This document shows positions 12,546 through 24,576 of a stretch of 64,000 bases of DNA, in pieces (position 1 is the stretch's first letter; each line of letters starts with the position of its first letter). The DNA lies in the NCBI GenBank assembly GCA_032622095.1, contig CP136062.1, positions 138,712,351 through 138,776,350 on the forward strand, in the 5' to 3' direction. This stretch comes from Siphonodentalium dalli. Taxonomy: Eukaryota; Mollusca; Scaphopoda; Gadilida; Siphonodentaliidae. The notes under the pieces are model-generated. The model worked only from the letters and a program-made list of their open reading frames with translations. It was not told where the DNA came from and did no database searches. The translations under genes and the position numbers were made by a program.

Positions 12546-13247
12546 ATATTTATTGTAACTCAGTTTACAAGGGATTGGGGGACAAGTTATAACAACTTAA
12601 GGTGGCCCCTCTCCCGACAATATTTACACAAATGTTTAAACAAGATGAATAACAGATATAATGTACATGTAATAATAAGAATGTTGATGATGATGATGTC
12701 TGGTGATTGGTGCTATACCGGTCCTGAGGTCCTCTCCTGTAGATATCATGCCATGCCGTGCCGTAAGTTGTTTACGATTTTTCTTCGTTAAGCAGGCTGC
12801 GTTAAGTGAAACGTTTACTTTCTGATATATATTTTTGTTCAATGACGATGGTGATGCATGATGGTTGATGATGATAATAATAAGCACCTCGATTATCTGT
12901 CACAAGAAAAATGACATTCCATAAAACATTGGCCCCTTTTTAAAACAACGTATATTATTACTTTATAATCGCTACTTAATCATAGTGTTGCGATAAATGA
13001 GCATTCATTCATTCCGAAAAGCATATGCGGTGCACGGCAAGTGCGGAGAGCAGAACGGGTCTACTAGATTTTATTGTATTTATGATTACCGTCTTTGAAA
13101 CTAAACACATTGTCACATGAATGTTGCTGTCACATCCGTAAACATCTGAATGGACTAGAGTCTGAGAATTTGGCAATGATGCATGCAGAGCAAATTTTCA
13201 AACTGCGGTCCAGTTCTATATTGGTCGATAACACTTTTCATACTGAA
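12546..13247. other. Stretch with no recognised gene
   Basis: Short GATGAT tracts and AT-rich sequence only. Confidence 0.45.
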
Positions 13248-13500
13248 AATGTAACTTTGTAACCCTTTTTAAACAAGGATGGGGGAAATATTTTCATTTT
13301 TCTAGTTGGAGTTATTCTCTGTTAAGCATTAGTACTTTTGTGACAACAAAAAAACTACGTCGGATTTGGGAAACGACTTCCAAATGAAACTTTGTAACCC
13401 TTTTTTTAACAAGCATAGCGGAAATTATTCTCTGATAAGCAGTTGTAACTTTGTGATAAAAAACACGTCGCATTTTTTAAACGTCTTCCAAATTTAACTC
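13248..13500 (+). repeat. Tandem duplication, ~130-140 bp period
   Basis: Two units each contain ACTTTGTAACCCTTTTT, AACAAG-AT, GGAAAT, TTATTCTCTGTTAAGCA or TTATTCTCTGATAAGCA, TTTGTGA, ACGTCG and ACTTCCAAAT. They have diverged substantially. Confidence 0.6.
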
Positions 13501-13511
13501 CAAAATGCCAA

Positions 13512-13618
13512 AAACAATACGACGCATTTATAACCGGGTTACTGGTCGGAGCTAACTCACGATCAAACGTGGTATTTGTAATCCAGTAACTGGTTACAAA
13601 TGCGTCGTATTTTTTTTT
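13512..13618. repeat. ~105-bp hairpin
   Basis: AATACGACGCATTTATAACC and GGGTTACTGG are opposed by CCAGTAACTGGTTACAAATG and CGTCGTATTTT. This is MITE-like. Confidence 0.65.
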
Positions 13619-13971
13619 CTGCACCAAAATATGCCATATATGTACTCTTGGGCGGATTTTATATGCCACAAAAATACTTTTGCAAGTCACAGAACTAAGA
13701 AATATCGGATCCCGGTGTGTCCTCAGTATGGAACAGTGCATTTTTCTTGTTAGTATAATGATGATATGGCAAATTTAAAGAGCGTTCGTCTTTAAGTGCA
13801 AATACTCAGACACGACTAGAAAATTTCTATGGTTTTGACGAGCTCGTCTTGCGTATAGAAAGCCTGCGTATCGGTATTTCGTGCATTTATCGACATATCG
13901 TGCCCCTCCCCAAACTTAACTTATACGTAGACATTATTTGGATGTTCTAAGTGCATGAGCCATATCCGAAT

Positions 13972-15661
13972 ACACCCTCAGTTAAGTGGTCCTGCTAATT
14001 TGCTATGATGCCGGTGGGTCCTGCTAATTTGCTATGATACTGGTGGTCCTGCTGAAATGTTATGGTGCTCGTAGGGTAAACTGATACTTTTAAGGGTATA
14101 TGTACTGTTATGTTCTCCAAAGTTGTCATTTTGCGATTTAACAAAAACCTAGTGTCTGCATGAAATATTTATGAACTCATATATTTTAAAATATTTTAAT
14201 CATGGCTGCTCAGGTGTAATAGCCATTTTGAATATGGTCCGTTGGCAATAACCAAAATGTCATTATTTTAATATTTTACAATGTAAATGTTTTTGAGTGT
14301 TTCATAAAATATTGACTTTTTCTCCATTCGTTAAGATTAGCCAAAGGCTGTTAAGATGACAACTTTAGAATGCACTCATTGGAGCTGCCTATACTTGCAC
14401 CCATCACAATTAAGTTTGGCATGTGTGTGGTGTCTTTCCAACAACAGTTTGAACCACGGGTGTTGGGCCCGCTTTTGAAAGATATATATAGCGAATCTAC
14501 ATATCAAATTAATTCAATGCATCGCTGAGTTATTTCTGTGATGGACATAAAATCCCTATTATTTCCAGTCGCTATCTTGCACGCACGATTGGTGGTCTTA
14601 TATATAGTACTATCATATGCGTTGCATGTTTGACATATTTATAGAAAACTATATAATAGACATCGCTCATATTACGGATGTGAAGACGATTTGTTATATT
14701 GCCAATTTGGTCAACTTACTAGTTTTGTGTGGGCCACTGAACTTTAAAACGGTAAAAAAATAACAACAAAAACAATTTAAATTGCCGACACAACAAAATG
14801 ACACGCGGTTTTGGTTAGTCATTGCATGATTAACAACGTGTCAATGTGCACATGCCTTTGCGACTGATCTCTGGTTTTCGGGAACATAAGAGGTATATAG
14901 GCTCAAATGTCACGTATCCCGAAATGCGCTTGATAAAACATGTCTAAAATAGTGCATTGAGATATGTTTTAACTTAAATCAAATTTCCAGAGATATGTTC
15001 TCACGTTACTACCTCTGCGGAAATAAAAAAAAACAGATTCCGCAAGAATCTTGTAACTGAACTCATTTTCCGAGTTGCTAATGGGCAGTATTATTGCCCA
15101 CTTATTTTGCGTGCACGTTGTTTATATATTTATAATAAAAACACGAAGCTGATGACAGATGGATCGGTTTAGCCTGTCCGTGTAATACGAGTCTCAGCTG
15201 TCTGGACATGGACGCAGTTCTGTCTGGATTTTTGCGCGCCGAAGTATAGTTTGTGACATCGTAATATGCGTCCTGATGTCATGGCGTTTTTACTGGTTAC
15301 CGAGAAGCATTCTTTCAATATTGTTCTAATATAAACGATTTATTATCAAAACAAAAATCCCAATAAAAATGTAAATTGTGCAAATATGTGGATTTAAAAA
15401 TATAACTGGTGCAACAATTTCATATTAGCAGATGTGCAATATTTACTTCCAGAATTATATCACCTGCACGGCGGAAAGGCAGACAAACAAACGAAACCAG
15501 ACAAATATCCGGACAGACCGAACACATTACTTACGTCCAGCATAGACTGGCGCAAGTAATAACGGTATATTTTCTTAACAGAATCAGTTTTCCCTATCAT
15601 ATCAAATCAGCAGGACCCACCAGCATCATAGCAAATTAGCACAACCATTTAACAAGGGTGT
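13972..15661. mobile_element. 1.69-kb non-autonomous element, repeat-bearing TIRs, GAAT duplication
   Basis: The left end ACACCCTCAGTTAAGTGG is matched in inverse orientation by the right end, whose complement reads ACACCCTTGTTAAATGG. Both then continue into GCTAATTTGCTATGATG and GGTGGGTCCTGCT. Within the TIRs a ~30-bp unit (GGTCCTGCTAATTTGCTATG) is repeated, three times on the left and twice on the right. Immediately outside are GAAT (13968-13971) and GAAT (15662-15665), a plausible 4-bp target duplication. The interior is AT-rich with no transposase ORF. The superfamily is uncertain. Confidence 0.7.
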
Positions 15662-15768
15662 GAATGTTGTTTTGATTATATATGTGTTGTATTATACAAT
15701 GTTCATCGATAAAGACGCGAAAACTGAGATACATTTCACACTTACCCCAGGTAAAATAATATTAGCAT

Positions 15769-15908
<140 letters not shown>

Positions 15909-15960
15909 AATAGAGTGGTCACACTATACCCGGGTAGCATTTGAATCGACCGGTATTATA

Positions 15961-16209
15961 ACAATACGACGAATATGGCATATAGATCCAGCTGCATTTG
16001 TCCAAATGAACACCAGCACTGCTACTCGCGGACACACCTAAACGATCCATATAGAGTCCAAATCTAAAGACGTTTCACAGCGTGTATGTCAAGACTGGAA
16101 TGCCCTCCCAGACGACATAGTATATGTTAATATCGTTCTCAATTTCAAGGAGAAGCTGGACTTACATTTCCGAGATATTCGGTTTGAGTCCGACCTTCGG
16201 GACCAATGA
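15961..16209 (+). pseudogene. LINE reverse-transcriptase C-terminal tail (5'-truncated)
   Basis: The frame that ends at TGA 16207-16209 encodes the conserved tail of APE-type non-LTR ORF2 proteins. A TRGH motif (about 16024) is followed by SQRVCQDWNALPDDIV (from 16075) and FKEKLDLHF (from about 16138). This pattern (TRGH, FSQRVV-WN-LP--VV, FK-LD) is well known in LINE ORF2 C-termini downstream of the RT domain. One in-frame TAA breaks the frame between the first two blocks. Everything upstream (endonuclease, RT core) is absent, as in a 5'-truncated dead insertion, and the (GA)n tract lies just upstream. The clade cannot be assigned from the tail alone. Confidence 0.75.
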
Positions 16210-17032
16210 CACGAGAGATAGAGAAAGTTAACTGACACTCAGTGCGATCCTGAAGTTATACCATAATGGCAATTTCAGTACTCAAATATTCCAAGTACAA
16301 TGAAACCAAAAATGTTCAATTTGTTCCAATAAATCATATACAAAGGATATTTATCTGTCACGATTGGATTAATCGGTTTCAACAATGATAATTCAGTGAA
16401 AGTCGCTGATAGGTTAATAAAGTAAAGGTCTGACAAGCGGAAACTGGTGTGAACATGTCAATACAATATGGTTATGGTAACGAGTTGATACCTATCGTTT
16501 GGCCATGTGGTGCCTGAATACGAACTGAATACGATTCACGCTAAACGGACATCAGATAGATAAACGAATGGCAGCATGTGCGTGTTATGGAACCTAAGAT
16601 TACACTGGTGTAAATATGTGACATCTAGCGGAAGCGGGATGAATACATAGGAGAGAATAACATAGACACTGGCCCTGATTGGTGAGTAGCCTTGTGTGTA
16701 TTTTGCATAAAAAATCATCACACCTCTTTCCTGTGATTTTCCATCGGTAAAATAGCCATTAACCCTTTGTAGTGAAGTTTGAATTCTGTGGTGTGGTCTA
16801 AACATTTTCCGCAAATGTCAATCTTTCAGATTTCAAAATAATTTTGTACCTAGAATTTATATTGTAAACAGTATATGCTAAAACATTTGCACTGAGGCAT
16901 ATGGAAAACATTTACACCAGTGTAACCCTAAGATTAAAAGGACAGCATAATCGAACTGCAACTTCTATTATATTTCGTGACGCTTGATATTGTACACCCT
17001 TGTTCTCAGTTGGTTGTTATTCCTTCATAATT
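16210..17032. other. No gene; weak inverted motif pair
   Basis: CCTAAGATTACACTGGTGTA (about 16591) recurs in inverse orientation near 16908-16938 (ACATTTACACCAGTGTAACC). It could be the ends of a ~350-bp foldback, but the arms are short. Confidence 0.4.
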
Positions 17033-17195
17033 GACAAGCCTGCAAATAGTGTTTCTGTCATTTACAGAATTAGGTCCGCAGAGAGTGAATTTAGTGACGC
17101 TATCACCCGGGTCAGCGTCACCAAATTCACCCTCTGTGACCTCATTCTGCTTTGGCCTCATCTTCTCTGGAAAGTATCTTAATTATTTTAAAGCT
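17033..17195 (+). repeat. Dispersed hairpin repeat, copy 3
   Basis: ACAGAATTAGGTCCGCAGAG reads into GTGAATTTAGTGACGCTA, opposed by AGCGTCACCAAATTCACCCT and GACCTCATTCTGC. The right flank (GGCCTCATCTTCTCTGGAAA) and left flank (GACAAGCCTGCAAATA) match the copy at 10645-10800. This is the most symmetrical of the three. Confidence 0.65.
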
Positions 17196-18584
17196 GCTGC
17201 CAGATTTGTTAATACAGTAGCTTTTACGAGGTTTGTGTCTCAAATAGAACATATCTCATATACTAACTATATATCATACACTCAAATATTCATTCTTAGT
17301 CAATGTTGAAACAATTCCACCGACACACATGTCATGTGTCATTTCTACACACTTTGTTTAATTGTAACACATATCGTGAAGAATTTACACACATTTGTTC
17401 TAAGAGTGCATGTGGGTTCCCAACCCTGTGATCTACCGGCCGGATAGTTCCGGGCTATTAACCAGATTATTCGACAGACAGTAGATATTCTATAAGATTG
17501 TAACCAATAAGTGTCGAGTCGAATAAACGTCTTTATTCCATTACCGTCAGACGCGTCTCTTACACTAATAGAGATATAGGATCGGAACTCCTGATGCGAT
17601 ACCATGTATCACCACGGACTTCCACATTATATGTGATTCAGCCGGGAAAATTGTACGTGCCCAGAATCTGGTGACCGGGGCAGGTGATGTCAAGCCCACC
17701 TACATAATAGGTGAATGTGACTTATTTGCGACCAAAGCTGACCACTTGTGGTGTTGCAAACTGTTTCAAAATGTACGTTATTTGGTCAAAAGTACGTTCT
17801 ATATTGGGTGGTTCCGATTAAATCTCAGGATATTCATTTTGATCGAAATTCGAATAGCTTCAAACTTTCAGTCAACTTTTTGGAATGAAGTGGCCACCAC
17901 CCAGCAGTTGGAAAATAGTTTCCAACCATAGGGGGTTATCAGTTTCCAATATTTTGAAATCTTGAAATTTCCACCCTAGAGAATGGGGATGTCTCTACAT
18001 ACCTGCCCATTCAACATGATCGCAATGCAGTGGCAGCCGAAATACATTAAACCATATAGCTACATGTTTTGTCCAATTTTCGGCTATTGTAAAATTGATT
18101 TGTTTGTGATTTGATGTTTTTTTTAAAAGCTGTACTTATCATAAACTTCCGGGACCGTTGGAAGCCTGAACGTATGTTTATTTATATTACACCCCGCGGT
18201 CCAGTTCTGAGGAGCAAAACAGGACGGCAGGGAACATTAAAGATGGCATATCTCATCGGGGCCATAATTGCAACATCATTTTTATAAATCGAGATTTCAA
18301 GACTACATATAACTATTTTGTGAATTTATACAGATAAAAATGAGATGTGGTATATTATTTGTCTACAAAGGCATTAAAAAAAAATATGTTGCCAAAAATC
18401 CCCCAAAAAAATACGAAACCAATTTTTTTTTTACAAATGACAAGTTACTACAGACTAAAAAGTGGTTTATTTAGATTGTAAATCTCTTAGCTGATCTAGA
18501 GGTGATCCTAAACATACCTAATCATTTTCAAAACAATTCTCCAATAAATACGGACTGCAGGGTGAGCCGATAGATTCAAATTTG
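17196..18584. other. Stretch with no recognised gene
   Basis: AT-rich sequence with poly-A/T runs at 18376-18432. No supported ORF or repeat structure. Confidence 0.45.
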
Positions 18585-19215
18585 AAATGTTTTTACTAAC
18601 GAATTTCGGAAAACAATGATGGCTCCCATATAGAGGTAACCCGAAGATCCATATGAAGTGTGGTGATGATCGAAAGAGGGAGGTGGCCTGTAGGGTGTAC
18701 CGGGTGATTGAGTCACACAAAGAGTATAATCCAAGATGGCAGTCGGCAGCTATGTTTTTCAACGAATTTCGGAAAATATTAATGGCTCCCATCCAGTGGT
18801 CACCCTGATTAAGTATTTTTTTGGTGATGATCGGGTGAGGGATGTGGTCTGTAGGGTGTGCCAACGGATTTAGTCATGGAAACAGTAAAACCAAGATGGC
18901 TGCCGGTGGTTTTTTTTTGGCAGAATGATCCTAAATGACTCGGTCCCATCTACATGTAAATGTCAACATCCGTGACAAATTTCATTATCAGCAGAAAAAC
19001 GGTACGGCATGTGACCCGTGCTAATGTATTGAATTCGAGATCCAAGATGATTGCTGGCGGCCATGTTTTTGCCGAATGACCCCAAAATGACTCGTTCCCA
19101 TCTATATGTCAATGTGACCTGCCGTGACAAATTTAATAATGATTCGACCAAAGGTACGACCTGTACCCCGTGCTAATGGGAATTGTTGATGGACACACAT
19201 ACGCACACACGGACG
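18585..19215. repeat. Array of degenerate repeat units (dispersed family)
   Basis: Successive units carry the ordered motifs TGGCTCCCAT, CGAAGATCCATATGAAG, GGTGATGATCG, GTAGGGTGT, CAAGATGGC and ATGTTTTT, repeating about every 120-165 bp. The same motifs occur at 1760-2230. The array ends in GATGGACACACATACGCACA and then GACGACCGATACTAA. Confidence 0.65.
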
Positions 19216-20189
19216 ACCGATACTAACCCATGGCACTAGCTCAATATTAACAAGTCAAGTTGAGCTAAAACGGAAGCTCTTCCACGGAGAGTTGGGAAGA
19301 GTATCAATCAAGAATATTGCCACAGAAAGGATCTACATTATATTGGAACAGCACAATGCATATCCCCACAGTTGTATCTGTGACCATACGATTACTGGTA
19401 CTGACGTATATAAATCGGATTTATGAAGGCACGGACTCATTTGTTCAAATGTACATGCTTCAGTGAGTGTGGACAAATTCTCATTTCTTATCGAAATGGC
19501 CATGTATCGATCGGTATGGCACATTGAGATGTTCCTCACTCAGATCAAGCATACCTGCATACGGAAACTATAGCGGATTGTGTCTGGTACTACACACCTA
19601 TCCAACCACCGGGAAAATGTCGTCGCCGGTGGCAATCATTGTCCACGCTCTTGACTGGTACATTGAAGTTTAGGGAAGGGTCGTTATGCATATCGATTCA
19701 GAATGTCAGACATCAACATATCCCGTGGGCGGGCGCGTAACCGAATTTAGGCAAGGTTGTATATCTATGAACTGACATGTCAAGTATATTTTATAGACTC
19801 ATTAGTGAGATTTTCTACTTCTTTTTGTTCTATTACACCCCTTGTTTCGATCAGTGTTTGTAGGGGATTTGGTACTAACAAGCTCGACGATGGTAAATCA
19901 ATGATGATGGTCTCAGATCTGCCAAAGAGTCGATCGCATCCGGCTTAATTTAGAGACTTCACACGGCTTATTTCTGGCAGGTACGTGTCATAGGTTGGTC
20001 ATGACTGTTATATGTGTGCATATGTTGAGTGTATATCTCCGTCTGTATGATACCGACTGCATTTCCATGGAACTACGTTCTTATATAGTGAATTGATACA
20101 CATACGGCGAGGTGCGCAAACTAATAATGTTTCACTGCAGAAAAAAAACAACAAACAAACACACACAAATACAAAAAACGAAGAAACAA
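19216..20189. other. Stretch with no recognised gene
   Basis: Includes an A/C-rich tract at 20140-20180. No supported ORF. Confidence 0.45.
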
Positions 20190-20541
20190 TTAAATGAGTA
20201 TTGTACACTAAATTCGGCCATTTATGGGACCATCTCCTTTTATACTCAACAGAATATATACAACAAATGAATACATTTGAGCCATGAGTTAGTGCAAAAT
20301 ACACTAATGTGCTCTATGATATAGATGCAAACAACATGGTAATTATAATGAAAATGAATTTACGACTCCATTTCCATTATAACCACCATGTTGTTTGCAA
20401 CTCTCATAGAGCACATGAGTGTATTTTGACCATGAGTGTATAATCGATGGATCAAATTCATGAATTTGTTACATATATTATGCTCAGTATAAAAGGAGAT
20501 GTTCCCATAAATGGCCGGATTTAGTGTACAGTACCACTTTA
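20190..20541. mobile_element. TTAA-type palindromic MITE, family B
   Basis: The ends TTAAATGAGTATTGTACACT and GTGTACAGTACCACTTTAA are inverted repeats, continuing through AATTCGGCCATTTATGGGAC and CTCCTTTTATACTC on the left arm. The inner arms include GCAAACAACATGGT and ACCATGTTGTTTGC. The same family is found at 34099-34439, and related ends occur at 41736-42963 and 58061-58711. Confidence 0.75.
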
Positions 20542-22708
20542 AGACAAACCCGAACAAATTTATAAAAACAAAACAAGAGAAAAACAAGCAATAAGAAAAA
20601 AGCGTCAACAGTACGATAATGTGACGATATATCCATTGCCTTGATGAACACCCACTAACCTATTCTGTTTATCGGCGTTAAAATTCCGATACAGCGCAAA
20701 TACATTTAATAAGCATTTCAGCAAAATGTAGCTTGCATCATCCTGAAAACGGGTGTAAAAGTTAGTGTGAGCTACATCGTTAGCACACAATTTTCAGGAC
20801 TATATTTTCACCACACTCCAAATTACCATATAAGGTGTGAGTTGCCTCGTGTGCGGTGGTGAAAGATATTTTTCTATATTATCTTTACACGGCGAGACAA
20901 TAGTGAATACGATGTGTATCGATAAATATTAAACTTCAAAAATCGATATCTGATCACTCTGAGCTTTAATGGGTGGGTTCCTCGACTCGAATCAAATATT
21001 GTTACCCCCCCCCGGTGACCGTGCAATCTCACAACTGCCAGTAGAAACCACCGACCCCATGAACACAGCTGACTTGTATGGACCTGGGTCCCTCTCTGTG
21101 TCCGAGCTTTTTGGGATACGAACCAGCTGTGTCGTCGCTTAATGCGCCGTGCACGTTACAAAATGATCCACCGGTGGCTCCTGTGTCGTTTGGAATGATG
21201 GCAAACTAAGAATGGTTGATATACACAAGTGACGAATCTCGCCTGTATACACATATGGCTATCAATGTTATGGTCCCTGATAACATTATATAGGTTGTGA
21301 CTGCATTTGTTTTCGTTTGTCATCTGGTATTGATAGAGGCACTGTTACTTAACCGTTGATGTCAAAATTACACCACAAGCAACAGCATTTGTTTTATATT
21401 GACAATATTTGCGAACAACAATATATGGTACACGGTCATATATCTAAGTCGATTGCTACATTATTCCAATGGGGATAGTGTTTGGTTTTATTCAATGAAA
21501 TAAGTCCATAATATGTTTTTAATCAAACTGATCACAAAGAGATATATCTGCGAAATTTCGTTGTAATTGGATCCAATCCTTGGAGGATACACTCAAAAAA
21601 GGATTTAGTTTAGTTTGTAACTCAACTGTCTAGTCAAAAAATTCAGTCGCATAAATTGTGTCGAATTGTGTAAATTTCTTAGTAGTTGGTTTCATAGTTT
21701 ATTCGCCGCGTGCATGCGTATACTATACTAAACATACATTCGGCTTTGGCGACTAAATGTTTGACCCTAACTAAACTATCCAATTAATTTGCACCATTCA
21801 GATTCCTATGTCTCAAAGGATGTCAGCCTATAGTATAGCTGAATGACATCGCGTGTATATTCCGTGACACGCCTCACATTGCGGCGGCCATTTAAAAAGT
21901 CGACTGGTTTTTTGGAAATCGAATATTGTTGCGAGGAATTTGTTAACATGTTCACAAAAGTTATGAAGGACATAAATCGAGGGATCTGCGGTCTACACAG
22001 TTATAGAGCGTGGACCGAAACCTACGACCAGATTGAACCGGCCGATTCTCTGAGCCGAGAACCGAATATCGGTATAGTATAGCACCAAAGGTACTTATAT
22101 AAAGCGAACTGCAACCGAGGTATAAGTGTAACTAATCCCTATAAACCGATAATTTAAAAACCGTTAATACATCAGGGTGTAGCGACGCTGAGAGAGTTTG
22201 ACAATACTTCGGCACCAGAGTGGAATTACAACGTTGATTCAAAAGAAGAAAAAATAGCTTAGTTTCATAGCAATATGCATGCTTTGAACTTTTTTATTTA
22301 TTTTGTTATTGGAATAAACAGACACACAGAGAATAAACAGAGATATATATTATTCAAGAACAAATAACATTCTTCTTCCAATTCGCTCACATCTCGCTCA
22401 CTTCATGTTTACGTCTTTGGCACACCATATTCACCCCAGCGACTAAAATAGGGATAAATCGAGTATATTGTTCATTTTTATATAACAATTGAGATTTTAA
22501 ATTCACAAGCATTGTTCCACTGTGTGGCGTTTCGGTACGATAACCATAGCCATAGACGACATTGTGGTATTGCGGAGGGGTATCGTATTTCTAGGTTATA
22601 ATAATTAGGGGAGTTTTCGAACTGGTGAAGATATATATTGGTGTATTCAGGGTAGGGGTGACACCTCATCAAACATCATTCCTCGAAGTATTGAGTTGTA
22701 TTGGTTAT
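20542..22708. other. No gene; contains a dispersed repeat at 20930-21000
   Basis: 20930-21000 is the inverted partner of 2325-2395. A C-run lies at 21005-21013. An open frame at 21843-22082 has no recognisable features. No other structure was seen. Confidence 0.45.
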
Positions 22709-22864
22709 TTAAGAAATAACTCTTGTTTCGATTAAGGTTAGGAGTTACAACCGAAAAGTTTGAAGATAAATTCTATAACGCGCGTAGCGAAGTTATAGAA
22801 AATTTATCTTCAAACTTTTCGGTTATAACTCAAAACCTTAATCGAAGCCAGAGCTATTTCTTAT
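22709..22864. repeat. ~155-bp imperfect palindrome (MITE-like)
   Basis: TAAGAAATAACTCTTGTTTC reads inward through GATTAAGGTT and CCGAAAAGTTTGAAGATAAA. The complement reads out through TTTATCTTCAAACTTTTCGG and AACCTTAATCGAA to TATTTCTTA. The centre carries AACGCGCGTAGCGAAGTT. Confidence 0.75.
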
Positions 22865-23073
22865 AATTTAATCCGTCATATCAAAGGAGAATCACCAAAA
22901 AGTAGAAGTTGGAAGTATAACGAGCGTGTAATATTGAGACTATTTCCGACGAAAAAGACAAGTTGATTTGCAAGAGACACACTGGTGCTCACCGAGTGAT
23001 GAAATCGCGTCGGGAATTCAGCGTTTTTGATTAGCTATTCGCATAGATTAACTTATCACGCACCTGGCAGCTG

Positions 23074-23870
23074 CACTCTTATAACTAATGTGTAGAAACG
23101 ATTACACATCAAATGTGTAAAGCCGGTTAATACACATAGCAATGTGTAGTTTTACATACAAATACATTGACAAGTGCCGTTCTACACATAATGTGTATAT
23201 TTTGTTACACACAATTGTGTAAGAACGTAGACATGCGCATTGCGGTGCCTTCAGTTTCATAGTCTGCTACGTGACGGCCATATTGTTTGAGTATATTTTT
23301 TGGAATACAATCTACAGCGATCGTAGACAATGATGTAAGTTCAGAATTCCAATTTGTGAGTTTAGTATTAATAGTATATGAGGATTTATTTGTTAAAACA
23401 TCCATGGCGATTACTGCCCTTATATACTCTTGTTATGATTGTTGTAATAATACTAATATTATGCAATCACGCCTCGACCCTGGTTTGTTCATTCAAAGCA
23501 AAAACTCACAGTACAGAACAAAATACTACATACCACTATGCGCCATGAAAGTTTTAACATATAAATCTGCATATATATTTTATACTATACCCACAGGTCG
23601 GACTACTGAACTTGTATTTCTTGTCTACAAACTGTGTGTGTAAGAACCTACACAAAATGTGTAAGGGATATGTGTTGATTTTATACACACAGTTGTGTAT
23701 AAATGTGTAAAAAATTACTCATTTATGTGTAAAAATTGTTACACAATTTGTGTACGAATATGAAACTACACATATACTACACAAATATGTTTAAGATCAA
23801 AATTGAATAATGATTGTGTAGCAGGGCTACACATTTTGTGTAGAAAACATACACATTAGTCATAAGAGTG
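23074..23870. mobile_element. Foldback element built of iterated TACACA/TGTGTA motifs
   Basis: The terminal inverted repeat CACTCTTATAACTAATGTGT on the left is matched by ACACATTAGTCATAAGAGTG on the right. The outer ~150 bp (23080-23225) and the right ~230 bp (23636-23870) are studded with ACACAT/ATGTGTA half-sites in both orientations. Examples are TACACATTTTGTGTAG and ACACACAATTGTGTAAG. The central ~410 bp lacks them. The central open frame (23287-23643) has no recognised domain. No transposase was found. Confidence 0.7.
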
Positions 23871-24299
23871 TGTATAGTTACAGGTGGGATCGATATAGTC
23901 GACCGTGGTGACGCAAACCCGTGTTGCTTTTAATTTCAGTGTTCACTTCTTTGCAAGGTTCAGTCTTGTTGATTTGTCTGGTTACTTGTGCACTGAATAT
24001 TAGCATCAAGTACGGTTATTGTCATTACAGTTATAACCGAAGGAATTATGATGCAGCACCGAAATTTCATGTTAAATCGTAGGAAGTATCGAACAGTTTC
24101 CAGTTACATCTTTTAGGAACGCGGTATAGGCGTGGTCACTCACTCTGCTAATGAAGAAATTTAGGTTATCGAGAAATAACTGAATAGCTAAATATGTGAC
24201 AAACAATGGTTTTACAGTATTATGTGGATTGACAGCTTATGATTAAATTATAAATTTACAATTTGAATGAGTACGTGGATTTTGAGACATACATTGCTG

Positions 24300-24516
24300 T
24301 ACAGTAATGCCCAAAGTAATTGACCACTTAACCACAGCAGAATTATGGGTAATTTTTCAGGATTTAGTCGGAAATATGGCTTGTTGCCATTCATCGGAAA
24401 GCTCTCGCCGAGAGCTTTCCGATGAATGGCAACAAGCCATATTTCCGACTAAATCCTGAAAAATTACCCATAATTCTGCTGTGGTTAAGTGGTCAATTAC
24501 TTTGGGCATTACTGTA
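24300..24516. mobile_element. Perfect 217-bp palindromic Tc1/mariner-like MITE
   Basis: Two 108-bp arms are exact reverse complements around a single central base (CTCTCG-C-CGAGAG). The ends are TACAGTAATGCCCAAAG and CTTTGGGCATTACTGTA, so the element is bounded by TA, consistent with a Tc1/mariner target duplication. The right half matches the right part of the MITE at 5576-5730, including GAGAGCTTTCCGATGAATGG. Confidence 0.85.
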
Positions 24517-24576
24517 CTTGCAATGCCATAAAGACAATTTAAATCCGAGACACTCCTGTTACAATGAGTCACTGCT

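Noticed and set aside
12417-12791. Aspartate-rich 124-codon ORF
   Set aside because: Generated by a GAT/GAC triplet microsatellite. No domain outside it.
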